Positions 1 through 6,639 of a stretch of 10,971 bases of DNA are shown piece after piece. The notes under the pieces are model-generated. The model had not been told where the DNA came from. It searched no databases and saw only the letters and a program-made list of their open reading frames with translations. Source of the DNA: an uncultured Lachnospiraceae bacterium (GTDB taxonomy: Bacteria; Bacillota_A; Clostridia; Lachnospirales; Lachnospiraceae); NCBI GenBank assembly GCA_910587495.1, contig CAJUMT010000112.1:1-10971 (forward strand), read 5' to 3'. The position numbers were made by a program, and so were the translations under genes. Every line of letters begins with the position of its first letter. The stretch's first letter is position 1.

Positions 1-822
1 AATATGCAGAAAGCCGCCCGGGTAATTATGGAGAACTATGAAGGCATGTTTCCGGCAGACTATAAAAAGATTCTGGCTTTGCCCGGCATAGGACATTATA
101 CGGCAGGGGCGGTGGGGTCTATTGCGTTTGGCCTGTCTGTGCCTGCCGTGGACGGCAATGTGCTGCGGGTTTTATCCCGGGTAACGGCGAGCTATGAAGA
201 TATACTAAAGCAGTCTGTAAAAACGTCCATGGAACATAAAATGGAAAAAATTCTTCCAAAGGAACGTCCGGGGGATTTTAACCAGGCGATGATGGAGCTT
301 GGCGCCACGGTCTGTATTCCGGGCGGTAAAGCCAGATGTGAAACGTGTCCTCTGGCCTTTGGATGTAAGGCGAAGCTTCTGGGCCTTACAGAAGAGCTTC
401 CGGTTAAGAAGGCGAAAAAAGAGCGAAGGGTCGAGAAAAAGACCGTGTTTGTCCTTCGGGACGGCGATAAAGTGGCCATACGCAGACGTCCTTCAAAAGG
501 CCTTCTGGCAGGCATGTATGAACTGCCGAACCTTTCAGGCTGCCTTACGGAAGAAGAAGCGTATGCTTACATCAAAGAGCAGGGATTATCCCCTGTCCAA
601 ATTCTTCCCCTGGCAGATGCAAAGCATATATTTACCCATGTGGAATGGCAGATGACAGGTTATATGGTCAGTGTGGAAGACACGGAAGGCATGGATTGTA
701 AAGATATGTTTTTTATAGAAGCAAAACAGACGCAGGAAAAATATCCGATCCCCGCGGCTTTTGCGGCCTATGCACGTTCTATGGACATCGTGCTGGGACA
801 GGAAAAATACAAAGAAAACTAA
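1..822 (+). CDS. mutY: A/G-specific adenine DNA glycosylase MutY, 5'-truncated by window edge
   Basis: MutY removes adenine mispaired with 8-oxoguanine and starts base excision repair. The frame is open from base 1, so the N-terminus, including the expected catalytic Glu region, lies outside the window; 273 residues are visible. Numbering from the Met at base 4, the helix-hairpin-helix LPGIGHYTAGA is at 26-36, followed by PAVDGNVLRVLSR at 48-59 with the catalytic Asp at 50. DFNQAMMELG leads into the iron-sulfur ligands Cys104, 112, 115 and 121 (spacing 7-2-5). A NUDIX-like C-terminal domain begins near 146 (KKTVFVLRDGDKVAIRRR) and carries HIFTHVEWQM, the part that reads 8-oxoG in the family. 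The C-terminal length is normal and the gene ends at TAA 820-822. The next gene starts 94 bp downstream on the same strand. Confident identification; nothing looks broken apart from the window cut. Confidence 0.96.
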   Translation, partial: NMQKAARVIMENYEGMFPADYKKILALPGIGHYTAGAVGSIAFGLSVPAVDGNVLRVLSRVTASYEDILKQSVKTSMEHKMEKILPKERPGDFNQAMMELGATVCIPGGKARCETCPLAFGCKAKLLGLTEELPVKKAKKERRVEKKTVFVLRDGDKVAIRRRPSKGLLAGMYELPNLSGCLTEEEAYAYIKEQGLSPVQILPLADAKHIFTHVEWQMTGYMVSVEDTEGMDCKDMFFIEAKQTQEKYPIPAAFAAYARSMDIVLGQEKYKEN

Positions 823-898
823 AAAACAGCATCTTCCGAAAGATGCGGAACTAAAAACAGCAACGGAACGGACAATGCCCGAGAGGAGTTGCGGAACT
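819..898. repeat. Two tandem hairpin modules sharing the same flanks
   Basis: The gap between mutY and glf holds two modules with matching ends. Module 1 runs from CTAAAAAACAGCA (819-831) to TGCGGAACT (844-852). Module 2 runs from CTAAAAACAGCA (851-862) to TGCGGAACT (890-898). Each encloses an inverted repeat: GCATCTT (829-835) with AAGATGC (840-846), loop CCGA; and GCAAC (860-864) with GTTGC (888-892), 23-nt loop. The ends agree while the cores differ. No T-tract follows either hairpin on the plus strand; on the minus strand the first is followed by TGTTTTTT, as in an intrinsic terminator. Function unknown. Confidence 0.6.
829..846 (-). terminator. Possible minus-strand intrinsic terminator
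   Basis: A 7-bp perfect stem with a 4-nt loop, read on the minus strand, is followed by TGTTTTTTAG, which has the form of a Rho-independent terminator. No minus-strand gene that it would end is visible to its right, so it could instead block antisense transcription into mutY, or the T-run could be coincidental. It would not end mutY transcription, because on the plus strand it is followed by GGAACTAAAA. Confidence 0.35.
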
Positions 899-916
899 TA
901 AATAGGAGTAAAGAAA

Positions 917-2062
917 ATGTTTAACAGTATTATAATAGGAGCCGGTGTTGCCGGCAGCGTTGCGGCGAGAGAATTGGCGGAAGCTGGAAAAAAAGTGCTG
1001 GTGCTGGAAAAAAGAGATCACATCGGCGGAAATTGTTATGACGAAAAAGACGAACACGGAATTTTGATCCATAAATACGGTCCGCATATTTTTCATACGA
1101 AAGAACAGGAAGCTTTTGACTATCTTTCCCGTTTTACAAAATGGTATGAATTTGGCCATGAGGTGGTGGCAAATGTTCATGGGACGTTGATTCCGGTGCC
1201 GTTTAACTTAAATACGCTGCATATGGTCTATGAAAAGGAAAAGGCGGATGCTCTGGAGAAAAAGCTGGTTGACGCTTTCGGGGCAGAGTCGAGAGTGCCG
1301 ATCTTAAAGTTAAGAGAACACGAAGATCCGGATATCCGGCAGATTGCGGACTATGTATATGAAAATATATTTCTTCATTATACAATGAAGCAATGGGGAC
1401 AGACGCCGGAACAGATCGATCCTGCGGTGACAGGAAGGGTGCCGGTTCTTATATCCTATGACAACCGGTATTTTCAGGAACCTTATCAGGGTATGCCCCT
1501 TGAGGGCTATACAGTTATGTTTGAAGCTATGCTGGATCATCCGAATATTACGGTTCGTATGGGTGTAGACGCTAAAGAGTGTCTTACAATTATGGAAGAC
1601 CAGGTTTTGTTTGAGGGAGCGCCGTTTCAAGGAGAAGTCGTTTATACCGGTCCTTTGGACGAGCTGTTTGACTGCCGTTTTGGCAGACTTCCTTATCGGT
1701 CTCTTCGTTTTGAGTTTGAATATTTTCATCAGGAGGATTATCAGGGCCACAGTGTGGTAAACTATACAGTAAGTGAAGATTTCACCCGGATCACGGAATT
1801 TAAATACTTGACCGGACAGAAGGCGCCGGGAACGACGATTGTGCGGGAGTACCCCTTTGCCTATACAGGCGCAAAGGGAGAGATCCCCTATTATTCCATC
1901 GCCAATGAGGCTAACGAGAGGCTGTACGGACAGTATCTGGCTTTGCTTGATAAAGTTCCCAACGTGCGGCTTTTAGGCCGTCTGGCAGAATACAAATACT
2001 ATAATATTGATGCCATGGTTTTAAAGGCGCGAAAGCTTGCAAAAGAATTGATAACGTATTAG
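917..2062 (+). CDS. glf: UDP-galactopyranose mutase
   Basis: Glf interconverts UDP-galactopyranose and UDP-galactofuranose using reduced FAD in the cytoplasm, supplying galactofuranose for surface glycans. The 381-residue length is normal for bacterial Glf. The N-terminus is a Rossmann FAD-binding motif (IIIGAGVAGS, residues 5-14) with the acidic end of strand 2 in LVLEKRDHIGGNCYD. The family signatures KYGPHIFHT (53-61), HYTMKQWGQTPEQIDP (154-169) and RYFQEPYQGMPLEGYT (184-199) follow. The C-terminus LLGRLAEYKYYNIDAMV is the typical Glf ending. The start ATG has GGAG nine bases upstream (905-908). No convincing promoter lies in the 94-bp gap, so transcription may come through mutY or from inside it. 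The glycosyltransferase gene follows after 18 bp, suggesting an operon. Strong identification. Confidence 0.96.
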   Translation: MFNSIIIGAGVAGSVAARELAEAGKKVLVLEKRDHIGGNCYDEKDEHGILIHKYGPHIFHTKEQEAFDYLSRFTKWYEFGHEVVANVHGTLIPVPFNLNTLHMVYEKEKADALEKKLVDAFGAESRVPILKLREHEDPDIRQIADYVYENIFLHYTMKQWGQTPEQIDPAVTGRVPVLISYDNRYFQEPYQGMPLEGYTVMFEAMLDHPNITVRMGVDAKECLTIMEDQVLFEGAPFQGEVVYTGPLDELFDCRFGRLPYRSLRFEFEYFHQEDYQGHSVVNYTVSEDFTRITEFKYLTGQKAPGTTIVREYPFAYTGAKGEIPYYSIANEANERLYGQYLALLDKVPNVRLLGRLAEYKYYNIDAMVLKARKLAKELITY

Positions 2063-2080
2063 AAAAAGAGGTAGATAAAC

Positions 2081-3100
2081 ATGAAACTATTATCCATAGC
2101 GGTTCCCTGCTATAATTCGGAAGGCTACATGAGGAACTGTATTGAGACGCTTCTCCCTGGGGGAGAGGATGTGGAAATTATCATTGTGGACGACGGTTCT
2201 ACCAAGGATCGGACAGCCGAGATTGCAGATGAATACGCGGCAAAATATCCCTCTATCGTAAAAGCGGTGCATCAGGAGAACGGCGGACACGGCGCAGCAG
2301 TTAATACGGGGCTTAAGAATGCCACGGGACTGTATTTTAAAGTGGTGGACAGCGACGACTGGCTGGATCTGGAAAGCTATAAGACAGTGCTTGCAAAATT
2401 GTCTGAGCTGGTAAGAAAAGGCGACACAGTGGACATGATGATCTGTAATTATGTCTATGAAAAACAGGGAGCCAGAAAAAAGAAAACTGTCCGCTATACG
2501 GCGGCGTTTCCCCAGGATCAGGTGTTTACCTGGAACGATGTAAAACATTTCCGATTGGGGCAGTATATTTTGATGCATTCGGCCATCTATCGGACGCATA
2601 TGCTTGTAGACTGCGGCCTGGAACTTCCGGAGCATACGTTTTATGTGGATAATATTTTCGTCTATTATCCGCTGCCCTATGTAAGGACACTGTATTATAT
2701 GGATATAGATCTGTATCGGTATTTTATCGGCAGATCGGATCAGTCGGTCAATGAATCGGTAATGATCGGCAGGGTAGACCAGCAGATCAAGGTAAATAAG
2801 ATCATGATTGATCAATATGATCTAAAGTCGATCCAGAATGTGAAGCTTCGGAAATATATGATCAGCTATCTGGATATTATGATGACTGTGTCGTCAATCA
2901 TGCTGATTCGTTCCGGCACAAAAGAAAGTCTGGAAAAGAAAAAAGACCTGTGGAAATACCTTAGAAAAAAGGATCCAGGTCTTTATTACAAATTATATTT
3001 CGGCATCTTTGGCCGTGCGATGAATCTTCCCGGCAAAGGTGGGAGAAAGGTCTCGGTCGTTGCCTACAAGCTTGCCAATAAAGTCATGGGCTTTAACTAA
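2081..3100 (+). CDS. Family 2 glycosyltransferase (GT-A fold), possible galactofuranosyl- or other cell-surface glycosyltransferase
   Basis: Predicted nucleotide-sugar-dependent glycosyltransferase of 339 residues. It opens with LLSIAVPCYNSEGYM (3-17) and has VEIIIVDDGS at 31-40, whose Asp pair binds the nucleotide. GGHGAAVNTGL at 68-78 and VDSDDW at 89-94 (the DXD-type metal and diphosphate site) follow. The second half is Tyr- and charge-rich with no clear membrane span, so the enzyme is probably cytoplasmic or peripheral at the membrane. AGAGGT sits 8 bases before the ATG. It lies 18 bp after glf, so UDP-galactofuranose is an attractive donor, but the sequence does not prove the donor or the acceptor. 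Its last 108 bp are antisense to the 3' end of the PAP2-like gene. No terminator follows. The family is certain; the substrate is inferred. Confidence 0.9.
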   Translation: MKLLSIAVPCYNSEGYMRNCIETLLPGGEDVEIIIVDDGSTKDRTAEIADEYAAKYPSIVKAVHQENGGHGAAVNTGLKNATGLYFKVVDSDDWLDLESYKTVLAKLSELVRKGDTVDMMICNYVYEKQGARKKKTVRYTAAFPQDQVFTWNDVKHFRLGQYILMHSAIYRTHMLVDCGLELPEHTFYVDNIFVYYPLPYVRTLYYMDIDLYRYFIGRSDQSVNESVMIGRVDQQIKVNKIMIDQYDLKSIQNVKLRKYMISYLDIMMTVSSIMLIRSGTKESLEKKKDLWKYLRKKDPGLYYKLYFGIFGRAMNLPGKGGRKVSVVAYKLANKVMGFN

Positions 3101-3727
3101 GAAGTCCGGCTGGTAGACAAGCTTATGCATACAGGATGCCAGGGCAAGCCCCAGGATCACATCTATGCAGGAATGCTGCTTTAAAAACATGGTGGACAGG
3201 ATAATGGATACGCACAGGATGCGTGAACCTAAGACTGTCCACTTGCTTTTGGAAAGTCCCGGTGTGTGCATAACTGCCGCATGAGCCGCCACCGAATTAA
3301 ATACATGTATACTCGGCAGAATGTTGGTGGAGGTGTCCGCCCAGTATAAAAAACACACCATCTGTGTGAAAATATTGTCCCGTTCAAACTTAAGCGGGCG
3401 CAGCAGGTGTCCGTTGGGATAGAGGGTGGACACGATCAGAAAAAGCGTCATTCCTGTGTACAGAAAAGCAATGTACCTGTAGAAATGCTCCCTGTCCTTA
3501 AAAAACAGCCATGTAAAAACGGCGGCAATATAAACGAACCACAAAAGATAAGGTACGATAAAATATTCGCAGAACGGAATATAGTCGTCCAGCGGAAAAT
3601 GGATTACATGGTAGGGTCGTTGCGCGCGGTTCTCCAGCCAGACAAACCAGCTAAGATAGACCACAAAGTATAAGATGGTCCCTGCATGGGGGTAATCCGC
3701 AAGGAAAGACCTGCATTTTTTTGACAT
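2993..3727 (-). CDS. PAP2-superfamily / inositolphosphotransferase-like integral membrane protein
   Basis: A 244-residue protein with about six hydrophobic segments (roughly 15-32, 53-75, 83-101, 120-130, 165-182 and 187-203). It carries two of the three PAP2 phosphatase motifs: NILPSIHVFNS (PSxH at 138-141) and STMFLKQHSCID (178-189), where His185 would be the phosphate nucleophile and Asp189 its helper. The usual Arg of motif 3 is Thr179 and the classical motif 1 (KxxxxxxRP) is not obvious; RPLKFE at 110-115 may stand in. This variant resembles the inositol-phosphorylceramide-synthase-like branch, which transfers or removes lipid-linked phosphate groups at the membrane. The substrate is unknown; undecaprenyl phosphate recycling or phospholipid head-group chemistry are options. 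Start supported by GGAGG (3736-3740 read in reverse) eight bases away. It is divergent from the large PBP gene and overlaps the glycosyltransferase gene at its 3' end. Confidence 0.85.
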   Translation of the reverse strand: MSKKCRSFLADYPHAGTILYFVVYLSWFVWLENRAQRPYHVIHFPLDDYIPFCEYFIVPYLLWFVYIAAVFTWLFFKDREHFYRYIAFLYTGMTLFLIVSTLYPNGHLLRPLKFERDNIFTQMVCFLYWADTSTNILPSIHVFNSVAAHAAVMHTPGLSKSKWTVLGSRILCVSIILSTMFLKQHSCIDVILGLALASCMHKLVYQPDFLVKAHDFIGKLVGNDRDLSPTFAGKIHRTAKDAEI

Positions 3728-3760
3728 ATCAATTGCCTCCGTGATTTTCTTTCTGTCGGT

Positions 3761-3789
3761 ATGATAGCATATGGAGAAACAGAAAACAA
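3761..3789 (-). promoter_or_regulatory. Probable promoter of the PAP2-like gene
   Basis: On the minus strand a TATCAT -10 box (3761-3766) lies 17 bp from TTGTTT (3784-3789). This would put the transcript start near 3754, about 27 bases before the ATG and ahead of its GGAGG site. The -10 matches consensus at 5 of 6 positions but the -35 is weak, so confidence is moderate. Confidence 0.5.
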
Positions 3790-3860
3790 TATCAGAAAAT
3801 CCAAAGAATTCTTAAAATTTCCTGAATGTCTGGTGAAAATTTGATGCCCCGTGCTGCTTG

Positions 3861-3896
3861 TAGCAAGGTTGTTGATTTGCAGAGACAACTTTGCTA
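3861..3896. promoter_or_regulatory. 12-bp dyad overlapping the PBP promoter (candidate operator)
   Basis: TAGCAAGGTTGT (3861-3872) and ACAACTTTGCTA (3885-3896) are inverted copies matching at 11 of 12 positions, separated by 12 bp. The left arm ends on the first base of the -35 box and the right arm covers the extended -10 and the first two bases of TATAAT. A dimeric regulator bound here would block RNA polymerase. The protein is unknown, and operator function is inferred from symmetry and placement only. Confidence 0.5.
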
Positions 3897-3900
3897 TAAT
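3872..3900 (+). promoter_or_regulatory. Sigma-A promoter of the large class A PBP gene
   Basis: TTGATT (3872-3877) and a perfect TATAAT (3895-3900) are separated by exactly 17 bp, with a TGC extended -10 at 3892-3894. Transcription would start near 3907, giving a leader of about 18 bases that contains the AAGGAGG ribosome binding site. This is a strong housekeeping-type promoter. Confidence 0.85.
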
Positions 3901-3924
3901 AGACAGAATAAAGGAGGCTGATAC

Positions 3925-6633
3925 ATGAACTATAGTAAAAAAGGCACCTCCAAAAAGCAAAAAGCGCTGAAATCCAAGAAAGCCAGGATGGGAAAGAAAG
4001 TGGCTGTTGTTTTTTTGAAGACTTTTATGGTGCTGATCATAGCTGTGGGCGTTGCGGGTTTGTGCGCAGGCGTGGGGATTGTCAAGGGCGTAATCGAGAA
4101 TGCGCCGGACATTACAAGCGCCAGTGTGCTGCCCAGAGGATATAAGTCTACTGTGTATGACGCTGAAGGCAATAAGACTGCAGAGCTGATCGCAGAAGGC
4201 ACTAACCGTACCTATGTAAAGCTGGAAAATATCCCCAAGCATGTGCAGGAGGCTTTTATAGCCATTGAAGACATGCGATTTTACGAGCATAACGGGATTG
4301 ATATCCGGGGGATGTTTCGTGCGGGTGTGACTTTTGTGGCCAGCGGTTTTAAATCTACCCAGGGCGCCAGCACAATTACCCAGCAGCTTCTTAAAAATAA
4401 TGTATTCGATTTTATGTCGGAAAGCAACATGTCCGAGAAAGTTGAGAGAAAGTTACAAGAACAATTCCTTGCCATTAAGCTTGAGGAAGTCATGACAAAG
4501 GAAGAAATTCTTGAAAGCTATCTGAATACTATCAACTTGGGACAGAATTCTTTAGGCGTGCAGGCGGCGGCAAACCGTTATTTCGGCAAGAACGTCAGCG
4601 AACTGAGTATATCGGAAGCGGCGGTACTGGCTGCTATTACAAAAAGCCCCAACGGTTATAATCCCATTACCCATGAGGAGGATAACAGAAAGCGGGCGCT
4701 CACAGTTCTTCAGTATATGCAGGAGCAGGGATATATTTCTCAGAAAGAGCATGACGAGGCTGCGGCGGACGACGTGTATTCCCGTATAAGCGCCCACAAT
4801 GAGGAGACTACCTCTGCCAATATGGTCTATTCTTATTATGTAGATAAGGTAACCGACCAGGTAAGAAAAGATCTGGTGGAGAAGGCAGGCTATACGGAGA
4901 CCCAGGCGTTTAACGCGCTTTACAGCAGCGGTCTGAAGATCTATACAGCCCAGGACCCCCAGATCCAGAAAATATTAGACGACGATTTTTCCAACCCGGA
5001 ATATTTCCCTGCGGAAAGTAAGGTTGCTCTGGAGTGGGCGTTAAGCGTAGTCAGTGAAGACGGAGAGACGAAGAATTACAGTCAGGAGATGCTGTCTGCA
5101 TATTTTAAGCAGTCTGACAGCAAATATGAGATCCTGTATAACAGCGAAGAAGAAGCGCAGGCGGCGGTGGATGAATATGTGGCAACCCTTGGCATTACGG
5201 ACGACGATACGGTCTATGAGCGGTGTGAATTTATCATACAGCCCCAGGCTTCCATGGTGATCATGGATCAGCATACGGGCGAAGTTCTTGCGATGATCGG
5301 AGGCCGCGGGGAAAAGACTGCCAATAAGACCTTAAACCGTGCGTCGGATGCTTACAGAAATCCCGGTTCCACCTTCAAGATTGTAGCTGCTTATGCGCCT
5401 GCCTTTGAAGCTCTGGGCTATGGCCCTGGGACGGTTCAGTATGACGGGCCGTTCGCTTACAATGAGGGAGGCCGTCAGGGACGTCTGGTCAGGAACTGGG
5501 GGAACAGCGGATACAGGGGTTGGACGACGCTTCGGGAAGGCATCACCCGTTCCATGAACGTCATGGCGGTTAAAACGATTACAGATGTGACGCCTACCGT
5601 AGCCGTGAACGATTATCTGCTGAAATTCGGATTTACTTCCCTGGTAACAGAGGGCGCCATGGCAGATTATAACCAGTCGGCCGCTCTTGGAGGTCTTACA
5701 AACGGTGTGTCTAACCTGGAGCTGACCGCCGCCTACGCGGCCATTGCCAACGGCGGCGCCTATATAAGGCCCAGACTGTACACCAAAGTGGTGGACAATG
5801 ACGGCAATACGATTTTGGACAACCAGCCGGAACCAAGCCAGGTCATATCAGCCCAGAATGCATGGCTCCTGATAGATTGTATGAAAGACGTTGTAAACGG
5901 TGCGGGAGGCACCGGCGGTCGTGCCAGGATTGACGGTATGACCACTGCCGGCAAGACCGGTACGACTTCCGACGATATGGACGTATGGTTCGAGGGTATG
6001 ACACCCTATTATACGGCAGGTATCTGGGTCGGATATGACAATAACGGGTATAAGCATGAGCTTAACTCTGCGGAGATTAATTTCCATAAGAATCTGTGGG
6101 CTACGGTTATGAAACATATTCATGACAGCAAGGGCCTGGAGAACAAAGATTTTGAGAAACCTTCCGGTATTGTGCAGTGTGTCATCTGTACCAAATCCGG
6201 CAAACTGGCCGTAGGCGGACTATGCGATGCCGACGGCAGGGGAGGGATTGTAAGAAACGAATACTTTGCGGAAGGAAAACAGCCTACGACTGTATGTGAT
6301 CATCATGTGGCGGTAAGTATTTGTGTGGATACAGGACTACTGGCCACCAGTATGTGTCCGAACCGTGTACCGCAGGCGAAAGTTCTCCTGCCTGCCCTGC
6401 AGCCTGGAGTGGCGGGTGCGACGACTTTGGATACAGCCTATGGTATCAGTTCCAACCTGCAGGCTATGACCTGTACGGTGCATACGGAAGGCGTGTATGT
6501 TCCCAGCGAGTATGAGCTGGGAGGAAGTCCGCCGCCTGCGCCGCCTGCTCCTGAGCAGCCTCCTACAGAAGATCCGGGCGCGGCGCAGCCTCCGGCAGAG
6601 GATCCGGGCGCGGCACAGCCCCCGCCGGGGTAA
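3925..6633 (+). CDS. Class A (bifunctional) penicillin-binding protein, PBP1A family
   Basis: Membrane-anchored enzyme that polymerises lipid II into glycan strands and crosslinks them, acting outside the membrane. The 902 residues contain a basic cytoplasmic N-terminus (1-25) and one membrane anchor (about 27-52). The GT51 glycosyltransferase domain has IEDMRFYEHNG with catalytic Glu115, QGASTITQQLL at 146-156 and the EEILESYLNTINLG region at 193-206. The transpeptidase domain has STFK at 482-485 (nucleophile Ser482), SMN at 543-545 and KTGT at 677-680. A C-terminal extension from about 745 carries seven Cys (752, 755, 767, 791, 800, 811, 850) and ends in a Pro-rich tail. AAGGAGG lies 7 bases before the ATG. 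All catalytic motifs are intact, so it should be active. It is tail to tail with a second class A PBP; which of the two dominates cannot be read from sequence. Confidence 0.96.
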   Translation: MNYSKKGTSKKQKALKSKKARMGKKVAVVFLKTFMVLIIAVGVAGLCAGVGIVKGVIENAPDITSASVLPRGYKSTVYDAEGNKTAELIAEGTNRTYVKLENIPKHVQEAFIAIEDMRFYEHNGIDIRGMFRAGVTFVASGFKSTQGASTITQQLLKNNVFDFMSESNMSEKVERKLQEQFLAIKLEEVMTKEEILESYLNTINLGQNSLGVQAAANRYFGKNVSELSISEAAVLAAITKSPNGYNPITHEEDNRKRALTVLQYMQEQGYISQKEHDEAAADDVYSRISAHNEETTSANMVYSYYVDKVTDQVRKDLVEKAGYTETQAFNALYSSGLKIYTAQDPQIQKILDDDFSNPEYFPAESKVALEWALSVVSEDGETKNYSQEMLSAYFKQSDSKYEILYNSEEEAQAAVDEYVATLGITDDDTVYERCEFIIQPQASMVIMDQHTGEVLAMIGGRGEKTANKTLNRASDAYRNPGSTFKIVAAYAPAFEALGYGPGTVQYDGPFAYNEGGRQGRLVRNWGNSGYRGWTTLREGITRSMNVMAVKTITDVTPTVAVNDYLLKFGFTSLVTEGAMADYNQSAALGGLTNGVSNLELTAAYAAIANGGAYIRPRLYTKVVDNDGNTILDNQPEPSQVISAQNAWLLIDCMKDVVNGAGGTGGRARIDGMTTAGKTGTTSDDMDVWFEGMTPYYTAGIWVGYDNNGYKHELNSAEINFHKNLWATVMKHIHDSKGLENKDFEKPSGIVQCVICTKSGKLAVGGLCDADGRGGIVRNEYFAEGKQPTTVCDHHVAVSICVDTGLLATSMCPNRVPQAKVLLPALQPGVAGATTLDTAYGISSNLQAMTCTVHTEGVYVPSEYELGGSPPPAPPAPEQPPTEDPGAAQPPAEDPGAAQPPPG
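6559..6618 (+). repeat. Two in-frame 30-bp tandem repeats in the Pro-rich PBP tail
   Basis: Bases 6559-6588 and 6589-6618 are near-identical 30-bp units encoding PPTEDPGAAQ and PPAEDPGAAQ, followed by PPPG and the stop. Because the unit is a multiple of three, copy number can change without breaking the frame. The tail is probably disordered and may extend into the wall. Confidence 0.85.
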
Positions 6634-6639
6634 TAAACA

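Noticed and set aside
304..370. MutY iron-sulfur cysteine spacing 7-2-5 instead of the E. coli 6-2-5
   Set aside because: A CIPxGxxxC-type first spacing is, to my knowledge, usual in clostridial MutY proteins, so it is not an anomaly.
2151..2166. TCTCCC/GGGAGA hairpin near the start of the glycosyltransferase gene
   Set aside because: It lies within codons for a Leu-Pro-Gly-Gly loop, has no T-tract and is explained by coding sequence.
2090..2815. A 241-codon open frame on the minus strand opposite the glycosyltransferase
   Set aside because: Antisense to a clear GT2 gene, with no family motif and His/Ile/Cys-rich composition typical of shadows.
3604..4290. A 228-codon minus-strand frame crossing the PAP2/PBP intergenic region
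   Set aside because: It overlaps the PAP2 start in another frame, runs through two promoters and is antisense to the PBP N-terminus; no domain is visible.
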